49,885 nt of DNA from an uncultured Bacteroidales bacterium (GTDB lineage: Bacteria > Bacteroidota > Bacteroidia > Bacteroidales > UBA932). Position numbers and translations under genes: made by a program. The stretch is taken from assembly GCA_944326325.1 (NCBI GenBank), contig CALVDQ010000018.1, positions 1 through 49,885 on the forward strand. Direction: 5' to 3'. Position 1 is the stretch's first letter; every line of letters starts with the position of its first letter. Positions 30,964 through 40,335 of the stretch are shown in pieces. The notes beneath the pieces were generated by a model. The model did no database searches. It had not been told where the DNA came from and saw only the letters and a list, made by a program, of their open reading frames with translations.

Positions 30964-31740
30964 TCACTGGAATTTTAGCGGAGCTCCTGTCTCCGGGTCA
31001 AGGATCCCTTCGTCGAAATCCTGTCCGGCATCCATCTTTGCCGTTTCGTCGCTGATGTAGCCGGTGATTTCCTCGAGTATGTACATCTGCCGCGGAAGGG
31101 TCATGACCGCAGCATCGTTGAAGTCGTCCGGATCGATGCCGAGGACCCTGCACACAAGTTCGAATTTGGCCTGGCTGAATTCTCCGAGAATCTCATCTTC
31201 CCATGCCGCCGGAGCCGTGGTGAACATATCCGAGAACAGGATACGGTAGGTCACTGTGGAGACCGTGTCCGCAGTCTGTTCCATCCTGTCCAGTGCAAGG
31301 GAGAAGAATTCGTTGGCATGCAGTTCCAGCTTCAGCTCCTTTCCGGCCGTCTCGAGCTCCCCGGTACGGAGCAGGGTGACTGTATAGTCGAACGAATATG
31401 CCCCGGCAGGGAGTACGGCCTCTTCCGGGAGAAGATAGTCGGTACCTTCCACGGCGTTGTCGGATGTGACCGAGATATCCACCCTCCTGTCATACCCGGC
31501 AGCCCTTCCCAGGAGCTGCACGGTAACGGGGATTTCCATTTTCGTTTCTCCGAGGGGTTCGTACACGAAAGTCACGTCCGTGCTGTCGAGAAGCACGTCT
31601 CCGGCACCGCGGTTGTTGAAGTATACGGCGTCAATGTCCCCGAAATTGTCTGGATGCCTTTCAACGCAGGCGGAAGCAAGGGATGCTACCGCAGCTATTG
31701 ACAGGGCTAAGTATGTTATTCTTTTTTTCATATCCATCAT
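30964..31740 (-). CDS. DUF4843 domain lipoprotein
   Basis: The 258-residue protein has a lipobox (LASAC, Cys25), followed by IDAVYFNNRGAGDVLLDST and the beta-sandwich DUF4843 pattern (MEIPVTVQLLGRAAGYDRRV, DNAVEGTDYLLP, VLPAGAYSFDYTVTLLRT). The C-terminal half contains a helical segment (WEDEILGEFSQAKFELVCRV). DUF4843 proteins follow SusD in many SusCD loci and are accessory surface lipoproteins. Its ATG overlaps the susD stop (TGATG), so translation is coupled. Confidence 0.9.
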   Translation of the reverse strand: MMDMKKRITYLALSIAAVASLASACVERHPDNFGDIDAVYFNNRGAGDVLLDSTDVTFVYEPLGETKMEIPVTVQLLGRAAGYDRRVDISVTSDNAVEGTDYLLPEEAVLPAGAYSFDYTVTLLRTGELETAGKELKLELHANEFFSLALDRMEQTADTVSTVTYRILFSDMFTTAPAAWEDEILGEFSQAKFELVCRVLGIDPDDFNDAAVMTLPRQMYILEEITGYISDETAKMDAGQDFDEGILDPETGAPLKFQ

Positions 31741-33191
31741 CAGTTTTCTGTTTCGGACTGAGGCAGAGGGACCACGAAGATAGCGTCGCCCGCCTCCGGA
31801 TTCTCGCTTGCGGAGGATGACGCCAGCACTCTCGTGAACATCCGTTTATACATGAAGAACAACTGTCCTTCACCGTAGAGTTCCCGGATGTATTCGTACT
31901 GGAGGAGATCCTGCGTCAGCCCGGAAAGCTGGGTCACCCCTCTGTTCGACCGGAGCCTGTTTACGTAGGAAAGCCCTCCGGATATGTCGGCGGACTGGCT
32001 TTCGGCCGCTATGAGATACATCTCCCCGAGCCTTATGAGCGGAACCATGGTGTTGCGTATGTCCCCTGTGTTCGCCATATCGGAGTATTTGTAGAAATAG
32101 CTGTTGCCTCCCGTGGTCCTCCAGTTCGCGAGGTACCTGTAGTCGTACAGGCTGCCGCCGGTGCTTACGCCTCCGAATATGCAGTCCGAGAAGAGCCCGT
32201 CATCCATCGTGAACACATAGTTCGGAAGCCTGCTCGGGTCGAAATAGCTGTCAAAGATGGTCTCACGCTGGCTGTCGCTGAGGGCGAAGATCACTTCCGA
32301 GGAAAAAATCCTGTCCGGGTCGTCCGGGGAACCGGTCACGAGGGAACGGTCCACGAACGGGAAGATGCCGTCGTCCCCGGCCTGTATGACTTCCTGTGCA
32401 TATTTCAGGGCCTCCTGTCTGTCCCCTGTCCAGAGGTACACTCTCGCGAGAAGGGCACAGACGGCGAAATAGTTGAGTCTCAGGTTCCTGTAGTACAGGA
32501 AATTGTCTGAGGACCCTCCTGACGGCCCATCCATACCCGTACCTTCTGTTCTTACCGGATCCACGGAAAGGAGCACCCTTGCCTCGTTGAGGTCTTCGAG
32601 TATGAGGGCGGCGACTTCCGATGCCGGCTGCACTGCATGTGCCGTGCCGTCATACTCTTTGTAATACGGTATGGCGGACGCGTCAGGATTCCGAGAATAG
32701 ACAGGACCGAAGATCCGGAGCATATCGAAATGCAGCATCGCCCGCAGCGCCAGGGCTTCTCCTTTTATGATATAGTAGTCATCCCCTGTGAATATCCCTT
32801 TCCTGGAATCGATTCCGGCCAGAAGGAGGTTACAGTCCAGTATCAGCTCGTATGCCTTGTTCCAGGTCTCGTTGAACCTTGTCCTCCAGTATTCCGTGTT
32901 GTATTCGTAGGAGGCAAGGTCGCTGTAGTCTCCCCATACGGACCCGTCGGTCCCCATTTCGTAGGCCCCGCCCATTATCTCTATCATCTCCACTGACAGC
33001 GCCCCGCCGTAGAGCATATCGTCGTTCAGGTCGATGTATATGCCGTTCAGCAGCTGTCTGAACCCGTCCGGAGTGGACATGAGGTCTTCTTCGGCGATTT
33101 CATCGTAAGGCTGGACGTCAAGCCATTTGCCGCATCCGGAGAATACGGCGGCGGCGAAAATGGCAGCCAGTATGTATGTTCTGTGTCTCAT
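31740..33191 (-). CDS. SusD/RagB-type nutrient-binding outer-membrane lipoprotein
   Basis: The 483-residue protein has a lipobox (FSGC, Cys20) followed by GKWLDVQPYDEIAEEDL. It has the SusD TPR-type helices (GDDYYIIKGEALALRAMLHFDMLRIFGPVY), the characteristic AALILEDLNEARVLL region and a C-terminal LIRLGEMYLIAAE helix. SusD proteins form the lid of the SusC barrel. Its stop overlaps the start of the DUF4843 gene and its start is 10 bp after the susC stop. Substrate cannot be read from sequence. Confidence 0.95.
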   Translation of the reverse strand: MRHRTYILAAIFAAAVFSGCGKWLDVQPYDEIAEEDLMSTPDGFRQLLNGIYIDLNDDMLYGGALSVEMIEIMGGAYEMGTDGSVWGDYSDLASYEYNTEYWRTRFNETWNKAYELILDCNLLLAGIDSRKGIFTGDDYYIIKGEALALRAMLHFDMLRIFGPVYSRNPDASAIPYYKEYDGTAHAVQPASEVAALILEDLNEARVLLSVDPVRTEGTGMDGPSGGSSDNFLYYRNLRLNYFAVCALLARVYLWTGDRQEALKYAQEVIQAGDDGIFPFVDRSLVTGSPDDPDRIFSSEVIFALSDSQRETIFDSYFDPSRLPNYVFTMDDGLFSDCIFGGVSTGGSLYDYRYLANWRTTGGNSYFYKYSDMANTGDIRNTMVPLIRLGEMYLIAAESQSADISGGLSYVNRLRSNRGVTQLSGLTQDLLQYEYIRELYGEGQLFFMYKRMFTRVLASSSASENPEAGDAIFVVPLPQSETEN

Positions 33192-33201
33192 GCTTTTTCT
33201 G

Positions 33202-36200
33202 TCAGAATGTTAAACCGAGTGAAAACGATACCGTCCGGGCGAAAGGATAGTCCGTCCCCCTTTCCACGCGTACGGAAGACAGTCTGAAAAGGTCGCTCAT
33301 GGTCACCTGTACGGACATTGCTCCGAGCTTCATCTTCCTGACTATCCTGTCCGGGAATTCGTACCCTATGAAGAAGGATTCGCCGGTGAAGGTGTTCTCG
33401 TCCATGACGAAACGTGAGGACTTGGATGTGGTCTGGACGAGGGAGATGCCCTTGAACCACGCTTCCCTGTTGCTTGTGGACCAGCGGTCATAGAGGGCGC
33501 GCCTGTCCTGGTTGTTGTAGACGTCCTCGGTCCCGATGTTTTCCACTTTCTCGAACAGGGAGGTGTTGAATACCTGGCCTCCGAGCTGGTAGCGGAAATA
33601 GCAGCCGAGGGAAAGTCCCTTGAAGTACAGTGTCGTCCCGAGTATTCCTTCTATCTTCGGTTCCGTGTCTCCGACCACCACTTCGTCATCGGCGTCGTAT
33701 GTGAACGAATAGGCCCCGTCTTTCTTTATGAACAGTTCCTTTCCCGTGGCCGGGTCGATGCCGGCAGAACGGACGGCCCAGATGGCTGTGGGGCTTCCGC
33801 CGTCATAATACCTGGTGGTGCCTGAAAGGGAGGCCTTGCCCTCTTCGTTCAGTTCGCTGAAGGAATCCCCGATGTCGGCATATCGGGATCTTGAACTTGT
33901 GGCGTTGAGACTTATGTTCCAGTTTATTCCGTCGTAAGGCCTGTATACAGGGGATACTTTGAGTGTCGCTTCCCATCCGTGCGTTTTCTGCGCTCCTGCG
34001 TTCATGGCTATGCTGGTAACCCCCATGGAACCTTTGGTAGTAATGATGGCAAGCAGCGGGTCGGTATTCTTCCAGTAATAGTCGAAGGTTACGTTCACCC
34101 TGTCCTCCCAGAAGGTAATGTCGGTACCGATGTCGGTGTTGATGGTCTCCTGCCATCCGAGCCCGGGGTTACCCAGTTCGTTTAATGTCACTCCTGTCCC
34201 GAAGATGTTGCTCGAACTGTTGAACATATAGGTAGTGAAGGCCCTGTAGGACGAGAAGTTCTGGTTCCCGGGATTTCCTATCGACCCTCTGATCTTGAGC
34301 AGTGAGAAGAAGCTGTTGTCTTTCATGAAACCTTCCTTGTGGATGTTCCATCCGATACCGGCAGACCAGGTGTTCCTGAATCTGTTGTCCGTGCCGAAAA
34401 GTGATGTGCCGTCCAGCCTGTAGTTGAAGTCGAGCAGGTATCGGTCGGCGTAAGCGTAGCCTCCGTTGAGGTAGAAACTGGCAGCACGGCGGATGTCGAG
34501 ACCGTAGCTCGGGGTATCTCCGTCAGGGTAGTTGTTGGCGAAAGAAGGGGCTCCGAACCTGTCATCCGTGAAACCGTTGGCCGAATACCCGAAGGATTCG
34601 GAATTATCATCGCTGAAATTGAAGCCTCCCACGGCATTGACCGAGTGTTTCCCGGCGATCAGTTTTCCGAACGTGACCGCAACATCCCCTTCATAGCTGA
34701 GGTCCTTGCCGATGGTATGGGTGTACAGCCCTTTCTCGGTATCCTCCATGTCATCGAATTGCGAATGGAGAGGGGAGAGGCGGGTTTGCGTGTCGTCGTC
34801 TGTCTTGGTGATGCCGAACTTGGCCCGGAATCTCAGGTAGTCCTGGATGAACCATTCGAAGATGAAATTGTTCGTGAACCCGAAACTTTCGGAGATGTCG
34901 TAATTGTTGAGCGAAGCGTTCCACAGGGGATTGCTCACAGGGTAGTCATCGGTGCCTTCCTCCGGATAGTAGAGATATTTGTCGATGCCGCCTTCGGAAT
35001 TATATTTCCTGTAGTAAGGGTTGGCATCGGCATATTCCTGGAACGAAACTGCCGGATTTTCAGTGTCAAGGTAATTGATGGTCAGTTTGTTGCTGAACTG
35101 GAACTTGCCGGTGCGGTAGATCAGGTCGATGTTGCCTTCGAAGGTCTGCCTGCCGGAGCCTTTCATCACACCCTGCGTATTGCCGTAACTGAGCCCGATG
35201 CCGTATCTTATCTTCTCTTCGCCTCCTTCCGCATAGATGTTGTGCTTGTGGGTGAAACCGGTACGTATAGGCTCGCTCAGCCAGTAGGTATCCACGCCTT
35301 CAGCTATACTCTTCAGCCTTTCGTTGTAGAGGTTGTCGAGACGCAGCTGGTTGAAGTTGTCCCCGTTCCCGTCCGTGTAGACTCCGGCAAGACGCTCGAA
35401 CTCGAGCTTTTCCCGGGAGTTCATGAGATTGTAGTCCGTCAGGTCGGCAAAGGATATGCTGAAGTCACCTTTGTAGGATACCTGCAGCCGGCCTCTGGCT
35501 GGGGCTTTCGTCTCGATGACCACTACTCCGTTGGCAGCCTTGGACCCGTAAATGGCTGTGGAGGCCGCGTCTTTGAGGATTGTCACTGAAGCTACCCTGT
35601 TCATGTTCAGGTTCATCACCGTTTCCAGCGTAGTTTCAAAGCCGTCGAGGATGAAAAGCGGCTGGTTGGGATCCGTGCCGTATTCCTCCCTGAGCCCGGC
35701 GACACTCGTCTTGCCTCGTATCTCAATGTCCGGCATGGTGTTCGGGTCCGAACCGAACTGGGTGTTCTCCATGATCTTGAAGGAAGGATCGAGGGTCCGG
35801 AGGCTCTGCAGTACGCTGGAGGTTCCTATCTGCTTCAGCTGGTCCCCCTTATAGGTGGCCGAGGCTCCGGTAAAACTTTCCTTCTTCCTTTCATACACTC
35901 CGGTGACTACCACATCGTCTATCTGCATGGCCGCCTGTACGAGGGTTATGGTGCGGAAGTCCCCGGCATTGTTTCCCGTAAACTCTGCCACCATGCTTTC
36001 ATACCCTATGAAAGAGAAGGTGATCTCACATCCTCCTGCCGGCACAGGGAGGAAGAATCTGCCGTCCGCATCCGTGAACGTACCGTTCATTGTACCCTCG
36101 ACGTAGACCGAGACGCCGGGTATCGGAGAGCCGTCCAGATCATCGAGCACCTGTCCTTCGATGACCGCGTTTTCCTTGTCCCTGCCGTCTGCGGCGCTCA

Positions 36201-36480
36201 CGATTATGGTCTTGTCCTCAATCCTGCAGGTGAATCCGGTACCGGCAAGCACCTCATGCAGTATTTCTTCCAGAGAGGTGTCCTTGAAGTCGATGCTGAC
36301 GACTTTGGTACATCCGGAGAGCTGGTTTGAGTCGTAAAAGAATTCGTAGCCTGTCTGCAGCCCGATTTCCCTCAAGGCTTCGGTTACGGACAGTTCCCGG
36401 AGGCTTATGCTGAAATCCTGTGCGGTTGCCGCGCATAGCGTGATACAGGAGAAGATAATGGTTATGATAAACTTTTTCAT
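33202..36480 (-). CDS. SusC/RagA-type TonB-dependent transporter with STN domain
   Basis: The 1092-residue outer-membrane transporter has a signal peptide (about 1-21) followed by an STN signalling domain (about 22-95; LRELSVTEALREIGLQTGYE). Next come a carboxypeptidase-regulatory-like domain (about 105-185; GQVLDDLDGSPIPGVSVYVE), a plug (TYKGDQLKQIGTSSVLQSL, ILKDAASTAIYGSKAANGVV) and a C-terminal barrel. The STN domain shows that it signals to the FecR protein encoded just upstream. The frame extends ten residues further to 36510, but MKKFIITIIFSC at 36480 begins a proper signal peptide. Confidence 0.96.
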   Translation of the reverse strand: MKKFIITIIFSCITLCAATAQDFSISLRELSVTEALREIGLQTGYEFFYDSNQLSGCTKVVSIDFKDTSLEEILHEVLAGTGFTCRIEDKTIIVSAADGRDKENAVIEGQVLDDLDGSPIPGVSVYVEGTMNGTFTDADGRFFLPVPAGGCEITFSFIGYESMVAEFTGNNAGDFRTITLVQAAMQIDDVVVTGVYERKKESFTGASATYKGDQLKQIGTSSVLQSLRTLDPSFKIMENTQFGSDPNTMPDIEIRGKTSVAGLREEYGTDPNQPLFILDGFETTLETVMNLNMNRVASVTILKDAASTAIYGSKAANGVVVIETKAPARGRLQVSYKGDFSISFADLTDYNLMNSREKLEFERLAGVYTDGNGDNFNQLRLDNLYNERLKSIAEGVDTYWLSEPIRTGFTHKHNIYAEGGEEKIRYGIGLSYGNTQGVMKGSGRQTFEGNIDLIYRTGKFQFSNKLTINYLDTENPAVSFQEYADANPYYRKYNSEGGIDKYLYYPEEGTDDYPVSNPLWNASLNNYDISESFGFTNNFIFEWFIQDYLRFRAKFGITKTDDDTQTRLSPLHSQFDDMEDTEKGLYTHTIGKDLSYEGDVAVTFGKLIAGKHSVNAVGGFNFSDDNSESFGYSANGFTDDRFGAPSFANNYPDGDTPSYGLDIRRAASFYLNGGYAYADRYLLDFNYRLDGTSLFGTDNRFRNTWSAGIGWNIHKEGFMKDNSFFSLLKIRGSIGNPGNQNFSSYRAFTTYMFNSSSNIFGTGVTLNELGNPGLGWQETINTDIGTDITFWEDRVNVTFDYYWKNTDPLLAIITTKGSMGVTSIAMNAGAQKTHGWEATLKVSPVYRPYDGINWNISLNATSSRSRYADIGDSFSELNEEGKASLSGTTRYYDGGSPTAIWAVRSAGIDPATGKELFIKKDGAYSFTYDADDEVVVGDTEPKIEGILGTTLYFKGLSLGCYFRYQLGGQVFNTSLFEKVENIGTEDVYNNQDRRALYDRWSTSNREAWFKGISLVQTTSKSSRFVMDENTFTGESFFIGYEFPDRIVRKMKLGAMSVQVTMSDLFRLSSVRVERGTDYPFARTVSFSLGLTF

Positions 36481-36512
36481 GGATTCGGTGTCAGTTTTCT
36501 GCCGGTTCACGG

Positions 36513-37490
36513 TCAGTCAAGATATATTTTTCCGTCCTTTATCTCGCACGTTATGCCGGAGGTCTCTTTCATCAGTCTTGTGATGAAGTCCACACCTTTG
36601 TCGTAGCTTATCCTTCCGGAGAAGGCGTATTCGGAAAGGTGTTCCCCCACGATGATCTCTATCCCGTACATTCTTGAAAGACGTCTGGCCAGGGAAGGGA
36701 GCTTCTCGTCTTCGAAAGTGATCATCCTCCCTCTCCAGTCTACGGATGCGGAGGTCTCCACAGGCTGGATCTCTGCCGAGCCGTCGCTTCTGTCCACGCT
36801 TATCTGCTGGTCAGGGACAAGTACCAGGTCACGGCCTGCCGCCTCCTGGCGGTAGGAGATTTTTCCGGAGACCAGTGTGGTGACGTTGCTCTCATTGTCC
36901 GGGTACGCGTCTACGTTGAAAGAGGTGCCGAGTACCCGGATGCTTTCCCCGTTCCCGAGCTCTACTATGAACGGCCTGTCCGGGTCCTTTACCACATCGA
37001 AGAAGGCTTCCCCCGACAGTCTTACAGTTCTTTCCTGACAGCCGTCGAACGAGGCCGGGTATTCTATGGAGGATTCGGAGTTGAGCCACACGGAAGTGCC
37101 GTCAGCCAGTTTCAGGCTGAACTGTTTTCCCGACGGGACATCAAGCCGGAGCATCCTTCCGCTGCTGTCATCGTCCATTTTCAGGGATACCTGCTCGTCA
37201 GATACCGAGACTCCCATGGATCTGAGCTTTGCGACGGGACTGTCTTCCCCGGATCCTTCATTCCGGAACCAGGCCGGAATGAATATCATGAAGAAAAGGG
37301 CGGCGGCAATGCCCGCTGCCGACAGTATCCCCGCCGTTTTCCGCCGTTTCTTCATGATCCTGTCACGGATGTCCCTCAAATCTTTTTCTTCCGGAGAAAA
37401 ATCCGCAGGGGAATCCTGAAGTCCGGCCCAGATGCTGTCTAGGAGATCATTCTCGTTTTTCCTGATTTTCCGATCGTGTATTCCAGCCAT
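36513..37490 (-). CDS. FecR-family anti-sigma factor
   Basis: The 325-residue protein has a cytoplasmic N-terminus (about 1-80, DLLDSIWAGLQ), one membrane helix (about 85-102, AGIAAALFFMIFIPAW), a periplasmic FecR domain with SVWLNSESSIEYPASF and RTVRLSGEAFFDVVKD, and a C-terminal DUF4974-type region (GRISYDKGVDFITRLMKET). It relays the SusC STN signal to the ECF sigma factor encoded upstream. Start MAGIHDRK at 37490 is preferred to 37496. It ends 32 bp before susC. Confidence 0.94.
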   Translation of the reverse strand: MAGIHDRKIRKNENDLLDSIWAGLQDSPADFSPEEKDLRDIRDRIMKKRRKTAGILSAAGIAAALFFMIFIPAWFRNEGSGEDSPVAKLRSMGVSVSDEQVSLKMDDDSSGRMLRLDVPSGKQFSLKLADGTSVWLNSESSIEYPASFDGCQERTVRLSGEAFFDVVKDPDRPFIVELGNGESIRVLGTSFNVDAYPDNESNVTTLVSGKISYRQEAAGRDLVLVPDQQISVDRSDGSAEIQPVETSASVDWRGRMITFEDEKLPSLARRLSRMYGIEIIVGEHLSEYAFSGRISYDKGVDFITRLMKETSGITCEIKDGKIYLD

Positions 37491-37574
37491 ATACATTAAC
37501 GTCAGTCCGACGAATTGTTATATAAAATATATTCACCGAAACGGAAAATACTTATCGGATCTTGTGGATTTTTA

Positions 37575-38126
37575 TCAGAATTTCTTCAGTTCGTCGCGCA
37601 GTCTCTTGCGAGCCTTGTACAGGATGGCTTCTACGGTGCGCACCGATATGGATAATTCGGAAGCTATGTCCATGCTTTTCATGTCTTCCCAGTAGCTCAT
37701 CCGGAAGACTTTCCGGCTTTGTTCCGGCAGCCTGTCCACGGCAGGGATGAGACTTTCGATATCGCAGGCAGGACCTTCCTGCTCATGCTGGTGTACCGTC
37801 ATGTCTTCCGGAGCAAGATATTCTTCGCGGATATGTCTGGCCGCTTCTTTCCTGAGAAGACGGAGGGAATTGTTGTGTACGGCGCGAAGCAGATAGTTCC
37901 GGATGGGTTTGTCCGGGTCAATCCGGCGCCTGTGCATCCATACGGACACGAACGTATCCTGCACGACTTCGTATGCGGAATCCCTGTCCCTGACTATCAT
38001 TTCCGAATAATGCATAAGGAGCGGAGCATACCTTGTATAGACAGTCTCGAATGCCGCCCCGTCGCCTTTTCTGATAGAGGCGGCAAGTTCCCTGTCATCC
38101 GGTATTTTCGCTTGTGTTCCTGGCAT
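37575..38126 (-). CDS. ECF-type RNA polymerase sigma-70 factor (Bacteroidetes family)
   Basis: The 183-residue sigma factor has region 2 (YTRYAPLLMHYSEMIVRDRDSAYEVVQDTFVSVW, about 26-60) and region 4 (LPEQSRKVFRMSYWEDMKSMDIASELSISVRTVE, about 127-160). It is held by the FecR protein encoded next and, when freed, should transcribe the SusCD operon. It has its own TAnnTTTG promoter, so it is expressed independently of the uptake signal. Confidence 0.95.
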   Translation of the reverse strand: MPGTQAKIPDDRELAASIRKGDGAAFETVYTRYAPLLMHYSEMIVRDRDSAYEVVQDTFVSVWMHRRRIDPDKPIRNYLLRAVHNNSLRLLRKEAARHIREEYLAPEDMTVHQHEQEGPACDIESLIPAVDRLPEQSRKVFRMSYWEDMKSMDIASELSISVRTVEAILYKARKRLRDELKKF

Positions 38127-38146
38127 TCCCTTGTGATTGAGACAGA

Positions 38147-38175
38147 CAAAAATAGCAAATAATCATTTAAATCAA
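38147..38175 (-). promoter_or_regulatory. Promoter of the ECF sigma gene
   Basis: TATTTTTG (minus, 38154-38147) as -7 box and TTG (38175-38173) as -33 box with 18 bp between, 21 bp before the start codon. Confidence 0.65.
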
Positions 38176-38248
38176 GAATCCTGCTGACTTTTTGCCGGAA
38201 GCGGACAGGGGCGCACGGTGTCCGGGGATCGGTACAGGATGTGAATGC

Positions 38249-38301
38249 TGCAGGAGGGTGGGTTCTAAATCAACTCCGGATTTAGAACCCACCCTCCTGC
38301 A
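38249..38301. terminator. Intergenic palindromic terminator
   Basis: A nearly perfect inverted repeat: TGCAGGAGGGTGGGTTCTAA and its reverse complement around a small loop (AACTCCG). It lies 25 bp past the stop of the 38326-38604 gene and upstream of the sigma promoter. The T-run is weak. Confidence 0.7.
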
Positions 38302-38325
38302 ACGCAGCCGCCTTCCAGGGGCTGC

Positions 38326-38604
38326 CTATTCTTCCGTCGAAATCACGGCACTCAGCTTCTCGCTCAGTGCGTCGAGCCTTTCGAGCATCTCCCGGCGAAG
38401 ATTGTCATAGTATGCCTTCCTGGCTCCTTCTGCAGGGTGGTTTATCTTGTATTTCAGGTCGTTGTAGAGATCAACAGCCTCATCCACTATGGGAGAAACC
38501 TTCTCTGTCCCCTTTTTCGGATTCAGGGTGATGAAAAGGGAGCAGTCGTCGATGAATTCACCGATCAGATACTCGATGTCTTTTTTTATATCTCTGAGAT
38601 TCAT
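38326..38604 (-). CDS. Small conserved helical protein, unknown function
   Basis: A 92-residue all-helical protein starting MNLRDIKKDIEYLIGEFIDD. The frame extends to 38676, but ATG 38604 gives the typical start of this Bacteroidota family of about 90 residues, as I recall it. Conserved-looking parts are DDCSLFITLNPKKG and ARKAYYDNLRREMLERLDALSEKLS. No function is known to me. It lies 68 bp downstream of the acyl-CoA synthetase gene and ends at a palindromic terminator. Confidence 0.8.
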   Translation of the reverse strand: MNLRDIKKDIEYLIGEFIDDCSLFITLNPKKGTEKVSPIVDEAVDLYNDLKYKINHPAEGARKAYYDNLRREMLERLDALSEKLSAVISTEE

Positions 38605-38672
38605 ATTAAGGTTTGTTAAATGTTGATAACTTGTCCAAAGGATGGAAAGTGCAAATATAGTGAAAATATTCG

Positions 38673-40325
38673 TCATTTGTCCTTGTCACGGATCTCGGCC
38701 CGGCGGATTTTGCCGCTGATGGTCTTGGGAAGCTCCTCGACGAATTCGATCACACGGGGGTATTTGTACGGGGCTGTCACCCTCTTGACATGGTCCTGAA
38801 GCTCTTTCACCAGTTCGGGGCCGGCCTTCTTCCGGTACTCTTCAGCCAGGATAATGGTGGCCTTCACTACCTGCCCCCTGATTTCGTCAGGGACTCCGGT
38901 AATGGCGCATTCCACCACGGCGGGGTGTGTCATCAGAGCGCTTTCCACTTCGAAAGGCCCGATCCTGTAGCCGGAACTCTTTATCACGTCATCAGCCCGT
39001 CCTACAAACCAGTAGTACCCGTCTTCATCCCTCCATGCCACGTCTCCGGTGTAATAGACATCGTCATGCCAGGATTTGAGGGTCATCTCCGGATCCCGGT
39101 AATATTCCTTGAACAGGCCCACAGGCTTGCCCTTCCCGGTTCTTATCACTATCTGTCCCTGTTCTCCGTCTTCGGCCCGGCGTCCGTCAGGCTTGAGAAG
39201 GTCTATTTCATACTGTGGGTTCGGTACGCCCATGCTGCCTGGTTTCGGCTGCATCCATGGGAAGGTGCCGAGGGTGAGGGTCGTCTCCGTCTGGCCGAAA
39301 CCTTCCATCAGGCTGATGCCTGTGATCCTCTTGAATGTTTCATAGACGGAATAGTTAAGCGCTTCTCCGGCCGTCGTACAGTATTCCAGGGACGAAAGGT
39401 CGTATTTGCTGATATCCTCCCTGATAAGGAAACGGTAGATGGTAGGAGGTGCGCAGAGAGAGGTTATCCTGTAGTCGTGTATTTTCTGCAGGATGTCGGC
39501 CGGGGTGAACTTTTCGTGGTCGTAGACGAAGATGTTGGCTCCGGCTATCATCTGGCCGTAGATCTTTCCCCAGGTAGCCTTCGCCCAGCCAGTGTCGGCT
39601 ATCGTGAAGTGCAGGCTGTCCTTGTGGAGGTTGTGCCAGTAGCGGGCCGTGACGATATGCCCCAGCGGGTATGTGAAGTCGTGCGCTACCATCTTCGGTT
39701 CACCGGTGGTGCCGGAGGTGAAGTACATCAGCATGATGTCTGAGTTGGCGTTGACTGTTTCCGGCTTCTTGAACTCCGGTGCGTTGCCGATGCCTTTGTG
39801 GAAGTCCTCGAACCCTTCCGGATATTCAGGACCGGCGCTCACGATCTTTTCCAGGGTAGGGCATTCAGGGAGAGCGTCGGCTATGTGCCCCAGTATCACG
39901 CTCTCCCCGGCAGCCACTATCATCTTTATGCTTGCAGCCTCGCAGCGGTAGACTATGTCTTTCTTGGTGAGAAGGTGTGTGGCCGGGATGGCTACCGCCC
40001 CTATCTTGTGCAGCGCAATGACGGAGAACCAGAACTCGTAGCGCCGTTTGAGAATCAGCATGACCTTGTCTCCGCGCCCGATGCCCAGGCTCTGGAAATA
40101 GGCGGCCGTCATGTCTGTGTATTTCCGCAGGTCGCTGAAAGTGAACTGGATGCACTCTCCCTTGTCGTTGGTCCAAAGGAGCGCTTTCTTGTCCGGCTCC
40201 TCCTCTGCCCATGCATCCACGATGTCGTATCCGAAATTGAAGTTCTCCGGTATGTTGATCCTGAGATTCCTTATGAAATCCTCCTGGGAGGTGAATTCTG
40301 TCTGACTTAAAAATTTTTCAATCAT
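38673..40325 (-). CDS. AMP-forming acyl-CoA synthetase
   Basis: The 550-residue enzyme activates a carboxylic acid through acyl-AMP to acyl-CoA. Motifs: the P-loop-like MYFTSGTTGEPKM (about 212-224), GFGQTETT, YYTGDVAWRDEDGYYWFVGR and a catalytic lysine in KTISGKIRR near the C-terminus. The sequence is closest to medium-chain/acetyl-CoA-synthetase-like ligases; the acid is not determined. It follows the XRE-cupin regulator gene by 10 bp, a common pair in Bacteroidales, so the regulator probably controls this gene. Confidence 0.92.
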   Translation of the reverse strand: MIEKFLSQTEFTSQEDFIRNLRINIPENFNFGYDIVDAWAEEEPDKKALLWTNDKGECIQFTFSDLRKYTDMTAAYFQSLGIGRGDKVMLILKRRYEFWFSVIALHKIGAVAIPATHLLTKKDIVYRCEAASIKMIVAAGESVILGHIADALPECPTLEKIVSAGPEYPEGFEDFHKGIGNAPEFKKPETVNANSDIMLMYFTSGTTGEPKMVAHDFTYPLGHIVTARYWHNLHKDSLHFTIADTGWAKATWGKIYGQMIAGANIFVYDHEKFTPADILQKIHDYRITSLCAPPTIYRFLIREDISKYDLSSLEYCTTAGEALNYSVYETFKRITGISLMEGFGQTETTLTLGTFPWMQPKPGSMGVPNPQYEIDLLKPDGRRAEDGEQGQIVIRTGKGKPVGLFKEYYRDPEMTLKSWHDDVYYTGDVAWRDEDGYYWFVGRADDVIKSSGYRIGPFEVESALMTHPAVVECAITGVPDEIRGQVVKATIILAEEYRKKAGPELVKELQDHVKRVTAPYKYPRVIEFVEELPKTISGKIRRAEIRDKDK

Positions 40326-40335
40326 TTTCCAATCG

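Noticed and set aside
34645..35589. Long plus-strand frame antisense to susC
   Set aside because: Composition shadow of a GC-rich coding strand; no domain and no promoter. Similar shadows at 14034-14939, 19948-20868, 28276-29253 and 38790-39743 were also dropped.
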